Source: Bacteroidaceae bacterium (GTDB lineage: Bacteria; Bacteroidota; Bacteroidia; Bacteroidales; Bacteroidaceae). Taken from it: 64,000 bases of DNA. Positions within the stretch are counted from its first letter, which is position 1; each line of letters starts with the position of its first letter. This document shows, one piece after another, positions 16,019 through 23,959 of this stretch. The DNA is taken from contig JAFUAH010000017.1 in NCBI GenBank assembly GCA_017464345.1, forward strand, positions 40,640-104,639, given 5' to 3'. The position numbers were made by a program, and so were the translations under genes. The notes under the pieces are model-generated. The model searched no databases. It worked only from the letters and a program-made list of their open reading frames with translations, and was not told the DNA's origin.

Positions 16019-17041
16019 TTAGTGAAGAATGAAGAAAACGAGTTCCTTCAGGAGGTCTCCAGGCGAGGTTTTACACCCTCCTACCCCCTTGGATTTGGCA
16101 TCAGTTTGGCGTATTTCACTTATTATATCCATAACCTTCTTGCCAGAAAAATTCCGCCGCGCCGGAATGATGGCTTGCTTACATTGCCAAGCCGGCTTCC
16201 CCAAATATTGGGCAATACCATCGTCTGTCTGCGATGGAGCAAAATAGGCCAGCAGAACATCTGAGAAAAAACCGAACAACAAAGAAAGTGTAGCCGGCAA
16301 GGCGAAAGAGCGTGGGTTGTTGTCAAAATATTTTACTATCTGATTAGCCTTATAGACATCGCGAACGGCCAGCGCATTTTGGAGTTCAAAGTTATTGAAG
16401 TCCTTGCTCATGCCCGTCTGCTCTTCCACGAGCTTCGCCCCCACCCTGGTTTCGCCCTGAGGCAGGGCCAGTATCAGTTTCTCCATTTCGGTGACCAGAC
16501 GGCTCAGGTCGCTGCCCACATGGTCGCAGAGCATCTGGACGGCTGCCGGCTCTATGGCACATTGCTTACGCTGCATGTAGCTCATGACAAAGCCCGGCAG
16601 TTCACGGTCGTAGAGGCGCTTGCTCTCGAAAAGCACGCCCTGACGCTTGATTTCCTGAGCCAAGGAGCGACGGGAATCCAGTTTGCCGTGCTTGTGGCAT
16701 AGGATGAGAATGGTGGAGCGGTTGGGATTCTTGACGTAGGCTGCAAGTGTCTCCTTGTCGGCGAGTGCCTGGAACTCGCGAACCACCACTACGCGACGTT
16801 CTGCCATCACGGGATACTGACGGGCTATGTTTATCACGTCGTTGGCACGCGTTTCTGCCCCATAGAGCAGGTCGTAGTTGAAGTCGCGTTCCTCGGGCCG
16901 CAACGCCTGTTCCGCAACGTACTGGCTGAGGTTGTCGATGTAGTAGTCCTCGTCGCCCATGAAGCAATAGACGGGCGCGAACTTTCCGGCGCGAATGTCC
17001 TTCACGACGTCCATGTACGTGATGCCTACTTCCTTTGCCAT
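16019..17041 (-). CDS. holA: DNA polymerase III subunit delta
   Basis: HolA (340 residues) opens the beta sliding clamp within the clamp loader. Typical elements are APVYCFMGDEDYYIDNL near residue 20, the divergent P-loop-like region, and ERRVVVVREFQAL. The C-terminal helical collar domain ends PGDLLKELVFF. An upstream ATG at 17077 would add twelve residues, but MAKEVGITY at 17041 is preferred. It is followed by a strong terminator and is not in an obvious operon. Confidence 0.92.
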   Translation of the reverse strand: MAKEVGITYMDVVKDIRAGKFAPVYCFMGDEDYYIDNLSQYVAEQALRPEERDFNYDLLYGAETRANDVINIARQYPVMAERRVVVVREFQALADKETLAAYVKNPNRSTILILCHKHGKLDSRRSLAQEIKRQGVLFESKRLYDRELPGFVMSYMQRKQCAIEPAAVQMLCDHVGSDLSRLVTEMEKLILALPQGETRVGAKLVEEQTGMSKDFNNFELQNALAVRDVYKANQIVKYFDNNPRSFALPATLSLLFGFFSDVLLAYFAPSQTDDGIAQYLGKPAWQCKQAIIPARRNFSGKKVMDIISEIRQTDAKSKGVGGCKTSPGDLLKELVFFILH

Positions 17042-17056
17042 AAACACACTATTTCT

Positions 17057-17155
17057 TTTCAACCACGAATTACACAAATTTCACGAATCCCCTCTTACCG
17101 GTTCCATTAATCCGAATTTCACAAATTCTTAATTCGTGTAATCCATGATCGTAAA
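17057..17155. repeat. Inverted element with ACCACGAATTACAC arms
   Basis: Upstream of holA, AACCACGAATTACACAAATTTCACG is mirrored imperfectly by TTCACAAATTCTTAATTCGTGTAATCCATGATCG. It is the same arm family as the element at 14.63 kb, more degenerate. It fills most of the gap to amn. Confidence 0.65.
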
Positions 17156-17163
17156 ATCTCTCG

Positions 17164-17940
17164 TTAATAATCGAACTTCAGGTGTCGGACAGTCTTCTTC
17201 TCCTGCTTAATCATTTCCAGGGCCTCGATGCCGATTTCCACATGGTCTTCGACATAGTTGGCCGTCACCTGACTGTCGCTCTCCGCCGTCTTCACGCCAT
17301 CGGGTGTCATGGGATTGTCCGAGACAAGCAGCAGGGCTCCCGTGGGGATGTGATTGGCAAAGCCGCAGGTGAAAAGCGTGGCAGTCTCCATATCTACGGC
17401 CATGGCACGGGTCCGGCGCAGGTAAGCCTTGAACTCGTCGTCATGCTCCCAGACGCGTCGGTTGGTCGTATAGACCGTTCCCGTCCAGTAGTCGTGCCCC
17501 AGGTCGCGGATGGCAGAGGAGACGGCACGCTGCATCATGAAGGCCGGCAGGGCTGGCACTTCGGGCGGAAAATAGTCATTCGACGTACCCTCTCCCCGGA
17601 TGCCAGCAATGGGCAGGATGAGGTCGCCCCGCTTTGTCTTCGTGGAGATGCCGCCGCACTTGCCCAGGAAGAGGCAAGCCTTGGGGCTGATGGCTGAGAG
17701 CAGATCCATGATGATGGCGGCATTGGGCGAGCCCATGCCGAAGTTAATCATCGTGATGCCCTCGGCCGTGGCCGTGCGCATGTTGGAGCGGTAGTCTGGA
17801 CGTTCCACGCCATAGCGGTCGCAGAAGATATCGACATAGTTGTTGAAGTTGGTCAGCAGAATGTACTCGCCAAAATCCTCCAACTTGCGGTTGGTATATC
17901 GCGGAAGCCAGTTCTGCACGATTTCCTCTTTTGTTTTCAT
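17164..17940 (-). CDS. amn: AMP nucleosidase
   Basis: A 258-residue enzyme of the PNP/UDP phosphorylase superfamily, matching the short Bacteroidota AMP nucleosidase form. It splits AMP into adenine and ribose-5-phosphate and helps set adenylate levels. MINFGMGSPNAAIIMDLL and LFLGKCGGIS form the phosphate and base site, and AVDMETATLFTCGF is the conserved purine-binding helix. It starts at MKTKEEIVQNWLPRY. Its promoter faces that of the next gene and shares a CAATTG palindrome with it. Confidence 0.9.
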   Translation of the reverse strand: MKTKEEIVQNWLPRYTNRKLEDFGEYILLTNFNNYVDIFCDRYGVERPDYRSNMRTATAEGITMINFGMGSPNAAIIMDLLSAISPKACLFLGKCGGISTKTKRGDLILPIAGIRGEGTSNDYFPPEVPALPAFMMQRAVSSAIRDLGHDYWTGTVYTTNRRVWEHDDEFKAYLRRTRAMAVDMETATLFTCGFANHIPTGALLLVSDNPMTPDGVKTAESDSQVTANYVEDHVEIGIEALEMIKQEKKTVRHLKFDY

Positions 17941-17963
17941 AATCTATATCTATTATTCGACGA

Positions 17964-18023
17964 CAAAGGTACAAAATAATTGTCAATTATCAATTGTTAA
18001 TTGTCATTTGTTTTGTACCTTTG
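17964..18023. promoter_or_regulatory. Face-to-face promoters sharing one CAATTG box
   Basis: Leftward: TACCTTTG (plus-strand CAAAGGTA, 17964-17971), 19 bp, then the CAATTG palindrome (17991-17996) read as ATTG. Rightward: the same palindrome read as ATTG, 19 bp, then TACCTTTG (18016-18023). The arrangement is symmetric about CAATTG. The rightward -7 box ends only 5 bp before the ATG at 18029, implying a very short or absent leader. Confidence 0.6.
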
Positions 18024-18028
18024 CCTTT

Positions 18029-18487
18029 ATGAAGACTACACCGACACTGAACCTCCCCCCAGCCCCACTGCGGCTGACCCAGCGCAACGGACAGACGTGC
18101 GTCTTCGACGAACTGCGCCGGCGCTACATCAAGGTGACACCAGAGGAATGGGTCAGACAGCATTTCGTGCACTTCCTCATCGGCCATCTTGGCTATCCTC
18201 AGGGACTGCTGGCCAACGAGGTCTCGCTCTCGCTAAACCAGACCACGAAGCGCTGCGACACGGTGCTCTACGACCTGCAGGCCCGGCCCCGGATGATTGT
18301 CGAATACAAGGCTCCGCACATAGAGCTCACCCAGAAGGTGTTCGACCAAATTTCGCGCTACAACATCGTGCTACGTGTCCCCTACCTCATCGTCTCGAAC
18401 GGCATCCAGCACTATTGTTGCCGCATCCACTACGAGCTGGGGAGGTACGAATTCCTGCCTGAGATTCCCGCATACGCAAACTTATAG
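18029..18487 (+). CDS. HsdR N-terminal-type nuclease domain protein
   Basis: A 152-residue protein matching the stand-alone type I restriction HsdR N-terminal (PD-(D/E)XK) family. Candidate catalytic residues are Glu63 (LANEVSL), Asp77 (RCDTVLYD), Glu92 and Lys94 (IVEYKAP). The TPEEWVRQHFVHFLI segment is characteristic. There is no helicase, HsdM or HsdS nearby, so this is not a type I restriction system. I recall such genes as common next to holA in Bacteroidota, which suggests a housekeeping DNA role. An upstream open frame to 17840 contains the promoter and is not coding. Confidence 0.8.
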   Translation: MKTTPTLNLPPAPLRLTQRNGQTCVFDELRRRYIKVTPEEWVRQHFVHFLIGHLGYPQGLLANEVSLSLNQTTKRCDTVLYDLQARPRMIVEYKAPHIELTQKVFDQISRYNIVLRVPYLIVSNGIQHYCCRIHYELGRYEFLPEIPAYANL

Positions 18488-18525
18488 CCGGGAGCACGAA
18501 AATACGCGATTCTCGTGCTCCCGGC
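18487..18525. terminator. Hairpin between convergent genes
   Basis: GCCGGGAGCACGA (18487-18499) pairs perfectly with TCGTGCTCCCGGC (18513-18525). There is no clear T-run, so termination is plausible but not certain. Confidence 0.45.
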
Positions 18526-18550
18526 CTTGCGGCATTAAGTATCTACGCTT

Positions 18551-19381
18551 TTACTCTTCCGCAGCCTTTTTCGAGGCGCGACGCGACGTGCGCTTCGGTT
18601 TTTCCTCTACGGGCTTGGCAATCTCCACGCCGGCCAGTTCGGGGTCAATCATGATACGACCACAATACTCGCAGACGATGATTTTCTTGCGCATACGGAT
18701 GTCGAGCTGGCGCTGGGGCGGAATCTTGTTGAAGCAACCGCCACAAGCGTCGCGCTGCACATAGACGATGCCCAGTCCGTTGCGGGAGTTGCGACGGATG
18801 CGCTTGAAGGCTGCCAGCAAACGGGGCTCGATGGTCACCTCCAGGTTCTTCGAGCGCTCGCGCAGCTTCTCTTCCTCAGCTTTCGTCTCGGAGATAATCT
18901 CGTCCAGTTCCGACTTTTTGATGTCCAAGTCCGTGCGCCGCTCCGTCACCTGTGTCGAGCAGTTCTGCACCTCTTCTTCCTTGCGGTGCACGACCTCCTC
19001 GGCCTCGCGTATTTTCTTCTGGTTCAGTTCGATGTCCAGCGTCTGATATTCTATTTCCTTGTTCAGAGAGTCGTACTCGCGGTTGTTGCGCACGTTGTCC
19101 ATCTGCTCCTTGTACTTGGTTATGCTGGCCGTACTGGCCTCGATGCTGCCACGGCGGTCGGCAATCTCGCGCTTCAGTTCTACGATTTCGCTCTGAATCT
19201 TCTCGATGCGCGTCGTCAGTCCCTCGATTTCGTCCTCCAAGTCCTGCACTTCCAGGGGCAGTTCACCACGGAGGGTCTTAATCTTGTCAATCTCCGAAAG
19301 CATCGTTTGCAGTTGGTAGAGGTTCTTCAGTTTCTCCTCCACAGTCATTTCTGCGGCATCCTTAGTCTTTGTTGTTGCCAT
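18551..19381 (-). CDS. Coiled-coil C4 zinc-ribbon protein
   Basis: A 276-residue protein with a long coiled coil (residues about 10-190, rich in E, K, L and I) and a C-terminal zinc ribbon made by CGGCF and, 27 residues on, CEYCGR. The end is basic (KPKRTSRRASKK). This family is widespread, and in Bacteroidota it commonly neighbours Nif3, as here. Its function is poorly defined; roles linked to RNA or translation have been proposed for relatives. Confidence 0.85.
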   Translation of the reverse strand: MATTKTKDAAEMTVEEKLKNLYQLQTMLSEIDKIKTLRGELPLEVQDLEDEIEGLTTRIEKIQSEIVELKREIADRRGSIEASTASITKYKEQMDNVRNNREYDSLNKEIEYQTLDIELNQKKIREAEEVVHRKEEEVQNCSTQVTERRTDLDIKKSELDEIISETKAEEEKLRERSKNLEVTIEPRLLAAFKRIRRNSRNGLGIVYVQRDACGGCFNKIPPQRQLDIRMRKKIIVCEYCGRIMIDPELAGVEIAKPVEEKPKRTSRRASKKAAEE

Positions 19382-19447
19382 AGTATAATTAAATTAAAAA
19401 ATAAAAATTAAACATTAAAAATTGAATGCAATAGTGCATTCCTAATA

Positions 19448-20248
19448 TCACAGGTATCGTATTGGATTCGTGTCGATATTTGTCACGAACAGCGGCAGGC
19501 CGGGTGCCATGTCACTGATGAGCTGGTAGAAGATTTCCTTCGTGTATTGTTCGCTCTGATAGTGTCCCATGACGGCCAGCTGTATCTCCTGCTCGTGCCC
19601 GAAGAACTGATGATAAGACATCTCGCCTGTCAGGAAAGCATCGGCCTCCAGACGAATAGCCTCACTGAGCAGGAAGGCACCAGCCCCACCACACAGCGCC
19701 ACCGTCTGTATGGGACGTTGCAGGAGTTCGTTGTGCTGAAGCATCTCTATGTGGAAGACATCTTTAATCCTTTGCAGGAAGGCCAGCGAATCCTCCGGCC
19801 CGGGCAGATAGCCAATCAGACCACTGCCGGCCACGACCTCCCTGTCGCCCACATCCACCGTATGAGGCTGCATCATCTGGACATCCACCAGCCCCAGTTT
19901 CTCCGCAATACGGTAGTTCACGCCGTCCTCTGCATTGTCCAGGTTGGTGTGTGCGGCATATATGGCGATGTCGTTCTGGATGGCCAGGCGCACACAACGC
20001 TCCACCTGCGTCCCGTCCGTTACCCGCTTCAGCGGGCGGAACAGCAAGGGATGATGGGCCACGATGAGGTTGCACCCCAAATCGACGGCCTCACGAATGA
20101 CCTCTTCGGTCACGTCTAAACACAACAATGCCCCTGAGGCTTCCTGCTCCGCTGTCAGTCCAACTTGCAGGCCAGCATTGTCATAACTCTCCTGCAAGGG
20201 CAACGGCGCAAAATGTTCAAGGGCGCAAATGATTTCCTTTATTTTCAC
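19448..20248 (-). CDS. Nif3-like dinuclear metal protein
   Basis: A 266-residue member of the NIF3/YqfO family, a hexameric protein with a two-metal centre and no settled substrate. Metal-ligand segments are visible: AHHPLLF, HTNLDNA and, near the end, MGHYQSEQ. The conserved start is VKIKEIICALEHFAP, so a GTG at 20248 is used. The ATG at 20341 would add a 31-residue tail encoded by a hairpin. A promoter at 20270-20301 also supports the GTG start. It probably forms an operon with the zinc-ribbon gene 66 bp downstream. Confidence 0.87.
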   Translation of the reverse strand: MKIKEIICALEHFAPLPLQESYDNAGLQVGLTAEQEASGALLCLDVTEEVIREAVDLGCNLIVAHHPLLFRPLKRVTDGTQVERCVRLAIQNDIAIYAAHTNLDNAEDGVNYRIAEKLGLVDVQMMQPHTVDVGDREVVAGSGLIGYLPGPEDSLAFLQRIKDVFHIEMLQHNELLQRPIQTVALCGGAGAFLLSEAIRLEADAFLTGEMSYHQFFGHEQEIQLAVMGHYQSEQYTKEIFYQLISDMAPGLPLFVTNIDTNPIRYL

Positions 20249-20269
20249 GCTGTATGAAGTATGTGACTG

Positions 20270-20301
20270 CAAAGATAGTGCAAAAATCCGAATGAAACAA
20301 G
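20270..20301 (-). promoter_or_regulatory. Promoter of the Nif3 gene
   Basis: On the minus strand TTG (20300-20298), 20 bp, TATCTTTG (20277-20270). It lies downstream of the alternative ATG at 20341 and therefore favours the GTG start at 20248. Confidence 0.6.
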
Positions 20302-20333
20302 TGCGAAGGCCAAAATTTGGTCTTCGCACTTGT
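20297..20333. repeat. Long perfect hairpin upstream of Nif3
   Basis: ACAAGTGCGAAGGCCAAA pairs with TTTGGTCTTCGCACTTGT over 18 bp with one G-U pair and almost no loop. It overlaps the -33 region of the Nif3 promoter. There is no strong T-run nearby. Confidence 0.75.
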
Positions 20334-20379
20334 CTTATCATGAATCTAAAGAGTCAATCAGTAAGTATTAGCTGCCAGA

Positions 20380-20545
20380 AAAGGGGGCTCCTTTTCGTCC
20401 TGCATAGGATGGAGGCGAAACCCGTACAGGTTGGGCCTCCGTCCTGCCCAGGTTTGGGCTCCGTCCTGTACGGGACGGAGCCCAAACCTATCAACGTGCG
20501 TGCGCGTACGTGCGAGCGCACACGCATTCCTCTTATATATTTACG
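20380..20545. repeat. GC-rich palindromic intergenic element
   Basis: It contains CCCGTACAGG, then a 40-bp near-perfect palindrome at 20450-20489 (AGGTTTGGGCTCCGTCC and its inverse around TGTACG), then CTATCAACG and a GTGCG/CGCAC-rich block (20490-20530). The same order of parts recurs at 54.12-54.25 kb, and part of it at 60.38 kb. The rest of 20546-20617 shows nothing, and a TATCTTTG box lies at 20618-20625. Confidence 0.7.
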
Positions 20546-20647
20546 CTCATTCCCAGAAACGGATTCACATTTATGCACATTTTCCGAAACAGATTACTCG
20601 GAATCGCATTTTTTGTATATCTTTGCAGTCAAAAGACACAAGACAAT

Positions 20648-21451
20648 ATGACTTTAGGAAAATGGATTGGTGGCTTCCTGGGACTGCTGAATGGCGGGCC
20701 GCTGGGAATGCTGGCCGGCATCGTACTGGGTGCGGTGCTGGACTCGGCTTTTGACGAGAAGAACTACTTCACGGATGCAGAGAAACGGATGTATGGGCCC
20801 GACGCGGACAATCAGACGGAGGAAATGCGCGAACGCGACGGCGAGAGAAACGGATTCCTGTTCTCGCTGATGGTGCTGGCGGCCCACATCATTCATGCCG
20901 ACGGGCGCATCATGCACTCTGAGATGGAGTTCGTGCGCCTGTTCCTGCGACAGAACTTCTCGGCGCAGGCCGAAGCGGAGGGCGAGGGCATCCTGCTGAA
21001 ACTCTTCGAGCAGAAGAAGCGGATGGGCACCGCCCAGTGGAATGCCCAGATTTCGGCCGTCTGCCGGCAACTGGCTTTTGCCATGCCACGGGAACAGCGG
21101 TTGCAGCTGGTGGCCTTCCTGTGCGAGATAGCGAAGGCCGACGGCACCGTACAGCCCCAGGAACGCGAGGCCCTGCAGCAGATTTGCCTCAACATGAGGC
21201 TGGAGGCCGGAACGGCGGAGCAGATGATGGGGCTGGGCGGACAGACGGTGGATGATGCCTACAAGGTGCTGGGACTGACACCCAATGCCACGGACGACGA
21301 GGTGCGACAGGCTTACAAAAAGATGGCCCGCGAGAACCATCCCGACCGCGTTGCCTCGCTGGGCGAGGACATCCGCCGGGCCGCCGAACGGAAGTTCCAG
21401 GAGATTGCCGACGCCAAGGACCGCATCTACAAGGCTCGAGGCATGAAATAA
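20648..21451 (+). CDS. TerB and J-domain protein (DjlA-like)
   Basis: A 267-residue protein. A short glycine-rich hydrophobic segment near the N-terminus (GGFLGLLNGGPLGMLAGIVLGAVL) may be a membrane anchor. A TerB-like helical domain spans about 65-190 (HIIHADGRIMHSEMEFVRLFL, ADGTVQPQEREAL). The C-terminal J-domain carries the HPD motif (ENHPDRV) that stimulates DnaK. The order matches DjlA-type co-chaperones. The start is taken as MTLGKWIGG at 20648; an open upstream frame to 20510 lacks conservation and overlaps the GC-rich element. Confidence 0.87.
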   Translation: MTLGKWIGGFLGLLNGGPLGMLAGIVLGAVLDSAFDEKNYFTDAEKRMYGPDADNQTEEMRERDGERNGFLFSLMVLAAHIIHADGRIMHSEMEFVRLFLRQNFSAQAEAEGEGILLKLFEQKKRMGTAQWNAQISAVCRQLAFAMPREQRLQLVAFLCEIAKADGTVQPQEREALQQICLNMRLEAGTAEQMMGLGGQTVDDAYKVLGLTPNATDDEVRQAYKKMARENHPDRVASLGEDIRRAAERKFQEIADAKDRIYKARGMK

Positions 21452-21457
21452 GGTACG

Positions 21458-21970
21458 TTAGGAGACTTCGGGCCTTGCCTCACGGGCAAACTTAAACAGG
21501 GCCAGGGGCAGATGGCAGTAGCCGTCGGGATGCTGGTCGAGGTAGTCCTGATGATATTCGCTGGCCGGATAGAAGTTGCGCAGCGGCTCCAGTTCCACCA
21601 CCATCGGGGCGGCGTAGTGTGTCTGTTCCTCGTCGAAGACCTTTTGAATAACGGGCCGTTCGGTCTCGTCGGTGTAATATACCCCCGTGCGATAACGCGT
21701 CCCCTCGTCATGCCCCTGACGGTTCAGCGAGGTAGGGTCAATGGCACGGAAAAACATCCGCGTGAGGAATCGCACCCCCACCTGCCGTTCGTCGTAGCGC
21801 ACGCGCACCGTCTCGGCATAGCCCGTCTGGTCGGTATAGACCTGCTCGTAGGTGGGACCTTCTGTGTGGCCGTTGGCAAACCCCGTCTCGGTCTCCACTA
21901 CGCCTGCAATCTGTTTGAAGAAGTGTTCCGTGCCCCAGAAGCACCCTCCGGCAAAGTATATCTCTTTCAT
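21458..21970 (-). CDS. msrA: Peptide methionine sulfoxide reductase MsrA
   Basis: MsrA (170 residues) reduces methionine-S-sulfoxide in oxidised proteins. The catalytic motif GCFWG is at 9-13 with Cys10, and GYAETVRVRYD, YRTGVYYTDE and EYHQDYLDQHP are conserved. No MsrB domain is fused. Its ATG overlaps the stop of the upstream flavin reductase gene (ATGA), so the two are translationally coupled. Confidence 0.95.
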   Translation of the reverse strand: MKEIYFAGGCFWGTEHFFKQIAGVVETETGFANGHTEGPTYEQVYTDQTGYAETVRVRYDERQVGVRFLTRMFFRAIDPTSLNRQGHDEGTRYRTGVYYTDETERPVIQKVFDEEQTHYAAPMVVELEPLRNFYPASEYHQDYLDQHPDGYCHLPLALFKFAREARPEVS

Positions 21971-22548
21971 TTTCCCTTTCGGATTTTGTTTCCTTCCACG
22001 AAGGCGTTTCCTACGACCTGACCGATGCGACGGTACTTCAGCGTGGCCTCGTCGAAGCATATCAAGTGCATCTTGTCAAAATCCACGTGTCCCTTTTCAT
22101 TCAACACGCACTCATCGGCCGAGAGGTTCACCACCTCACCCACCACACGCACTTCGCCCGTCGGTGTCTCACGTACCTCAGTCAGGCGGCATTCCAGTGT
22201 CACGGGCAGTTCCTCGAAAGCCGGTGCATCCACCACCTCGGCCCGCATCGGAGTGAGTCCGCTTCTGGCCACTTTGTCGTGTGCCTTCAGTCCCGAGACT
22301 ATGCCCACGTAGTCGGCAGCCACCATGGTCTCTTCCGTGGCAAACATCACGGTGAAGGCTTTCTTCAGGCGCATGTTTTCCAACGTCTGTCGCTCATGCC
22401 CCAGATTCAGGGCCACGTGCTGGTCACTGCACTGTCCGCCCCAGGCAACATTCATGAGGTTTGCCACTCCGTTTTCGTCGTATGTGCCCACCAGAAGTAC
22501 GGGCAAGGGGGCCGTAAACATCCCCTTCTTTCCAAAGTTCTTACGCAT
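21967..22548 (-). CDS. Flavin reductase family protein (flavoredoxin-like)
   Basis: A 193-residue FMN-binding split-barrel protein. MFTAPLPVLLVGTYDENGVANLMNVAWGG is the family N-terminus, and later segments (MLNLGHER-like, KAHDKVARSGLTP) contact FMN. Such proteins move electrons from NAD(P)H or ferredoxin-type donors to flavin. Coupling to msrA suggests a shared redox or stress role, but the partner is unknown. A TATTTTTG box lies upstream on the minus strand (plus-strand 22590-22597). Confidence 0.85.
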   Translation of the reverse strand: MRKNFGKKGMFTAPLPVLLVGTYDENGVANLMNVAWGGQCSDQHVALNLGHERQTLENMRLKKAFTVMFATEETMVAADYVGIVSGLKAHDKVARSGLTPMRAEVVDAPAFEELPVTLECRLTEVRETPTGEVRVVGEVVNLSADECVLNEKGHVDFDKMHLICFDEATLKYRRIGQVVGNAFVEGNKIRKGK

Positions 22549-22642
22549 AGTTAAATGGGTATTTATCGTCTAGTTCATATTTGTCGGTGCAAAAATACGA
22601 AATATTTTTTATTTATTGAGTTGTTATTTGTAATTTTGCACT

Positions 22643-23794
22643 ATGGCACTGCAATACCGACTAACCACAACGACCATCGAAGACCTGACGCTCGACCTCA
22701 ATCCCAGCCGCATGGCGGGACCGGAGCAGAGCGAGATACGCGCCACGCACCTGCCCGCAGAGTGGGCTCGACAGAGTGGTGTGCAGCTGACGTGGCCACA
22801 CGAGGGCACCGACTGGACACCGATTCTGCGGGAAGTGACGGAGTGCTACATCCACATGGCCTTGGAAATAGCCCTGAGGGAACGCCTCATCATCGTTACC
22901 CCCGCCCCCGAGGGGGTGCGCCAATTGCTGAAAGAGCGACTGCCCCAACGGGCATTGGCGAACATCACGCTCTGCCGGGTTCCCACCAACGACACCTGGG
23001 CACGCGACCACGGATTCATCACACTGAAGACCTCGACGGGGTGCCAGTTGCTGGACTTCCAGTTCAATGGTTGGGGGCGCAAGTTCCCTGCTGGCCTGGA
23101 CAACGAGATTAATCGCCGGCTGATGGGGATGATGGGAGACGAAACAGATACGCCCGTGTTACAAGGCCAGTACGAAGACCATCTGGACTTCGTTCTGGAG
23201 GGTGGCAGCATAGAAAGCGACGGACGGGGCACCCTGCTGACGACGAGCCGGTGCCTGCTGGCTCCGAACAGGAACCAGCCTCTAAGTCAGGCCGAAATCG
23301 AGGAGCGACTGCTTCGCTACCTCCATGCTGAGCGCGTGCTGTGGCTCGACCACGGCTATCTGGCAGGCGACGATACGGACTCTCACATCGACACGCTGGC
23401 ACGCCTCTGTCCCTCGGACACCATTGCCTACGTCCGCTGTACGGACACCGAGGACGAGCACTACGGGGAGTTGCATCGGATGGAGGAACAACTACAGAGT
23501 TTCCGCACGCTGGAGGGCACACCCTATCGTCTCATCCCCCTGCCCATGGCCGCCCCAGCCTATGATGCAGAGGGGCAACGGTTGCCTGCCACGTATGCCA
23601 ATTTCCTCATTATCAACGGGGCCGTGCTGATGCCCACCTACCGCGCCCCAGAACGCGACGAACTGGCTCGCCGACAACTGCAACAAGCCTTCCCCCGACA
23701 CGAAATCGTACCCATCGACTGCCGCGTGCTCATCGAGCAGCACGGTTCGCTACATTGTTCGGCGATGCAGTTCCCCACGGGGGTGATACAATAA
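22643..23794 (+). CDS. aguA: Agmatine deiminase
   Basis: A 383-residue guanidine-modifying enzyme that converts agmatine to N-carbamoylputrescine. Family features: HLPAEWARQSGVQLTWPHEGTDW at the front, TNDTWARDHGFI, EGGSIESDG, WLDHGYLAGDDTDSHID, and the nucleophile Cys372 in GSLHCSAMQFP. That last motif departs from the classical GGGNIHCITQQ but keeps the HC. A TAATTTTG box ends 5 bp before the ATG at 22643, so either the mRNA is nearly leaderless or translation starts at the in-frame ATG 22712. The next gene, aguB, completes the pathway to putrescine. Confidence 0.9.
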   Translation: MALQYRLTTTTIEDLTLDLNPSRMAGPEQSEIRATHLPAEWARQSGVQLTWPHEGTDWTPILREVTECYIHMALEIALRERLIIVTPAPEGVRQLLKERLPQRALANITLCRVPTNDTWARDHGFITLKTSTGCQLLDFQFNGWGRKFPAGLDNEINRRLMGMMGDETDTPVLQGQYEDHLDFVLEGGSIESDGRGTLLTTSRCLLAPNRNQPLSQAEIEERLLRYLHAERVLWLDHGYLAGDDTDSHIDTLARLCPSDTIAYVRCTDTEDEHYGELHRMEEQLQSFRTLEGTPYRLIPLPMAAPAYDAEGQRLPATYANFLIINGAVLMPTYRAPERDELARRQLQQAFPRHEIVPIDCRVLIEQHGSLHCSAMQFPTGVIQ

Positions 23795-23799
23795 TTGTT

Positions 23800-23945
23800 T
23801 TCAACCACAGATTACACAGATTATTTGTAACGGCGAATTCTTCGAATTAAACGAATTAAGAAATAGCGTAATTTGCGCAATTCTTCGACGAGCGAAGTGG
23901 CAGAGCCGATTACGCCGACAAAAAACAAAGGATTAAGCCGTTCTA
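23800..23945. repeat. Composite element upstream of aguB
   Basis: It opens with ACCACAGATTACACAGATT-type arm units, continues with GAATT-rich units (GCGAATTCTTCGAATT), and contains a 33-bp centre at 23881-23913 (TTCTTCGACGAGCGAAG...GCCGATTAC). That centre is 31/33 identical to one inside the vsr gene on the opposite strand (25575-25607). The frame upstream of aguB reads SSTSEVAEPIT through it, parallel to SSTSEAAGPIT in Vsr. Confidence 0.75.
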
Positions 23946-23959
23946 AAAAGAGAATCGAT

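Noticed and set aside
18029-18487. Fragment of a type I restriction system
   Set aside because: The protein is full length for the stand-alone family, and no HsdM, HsdS or helicase part is nearby.
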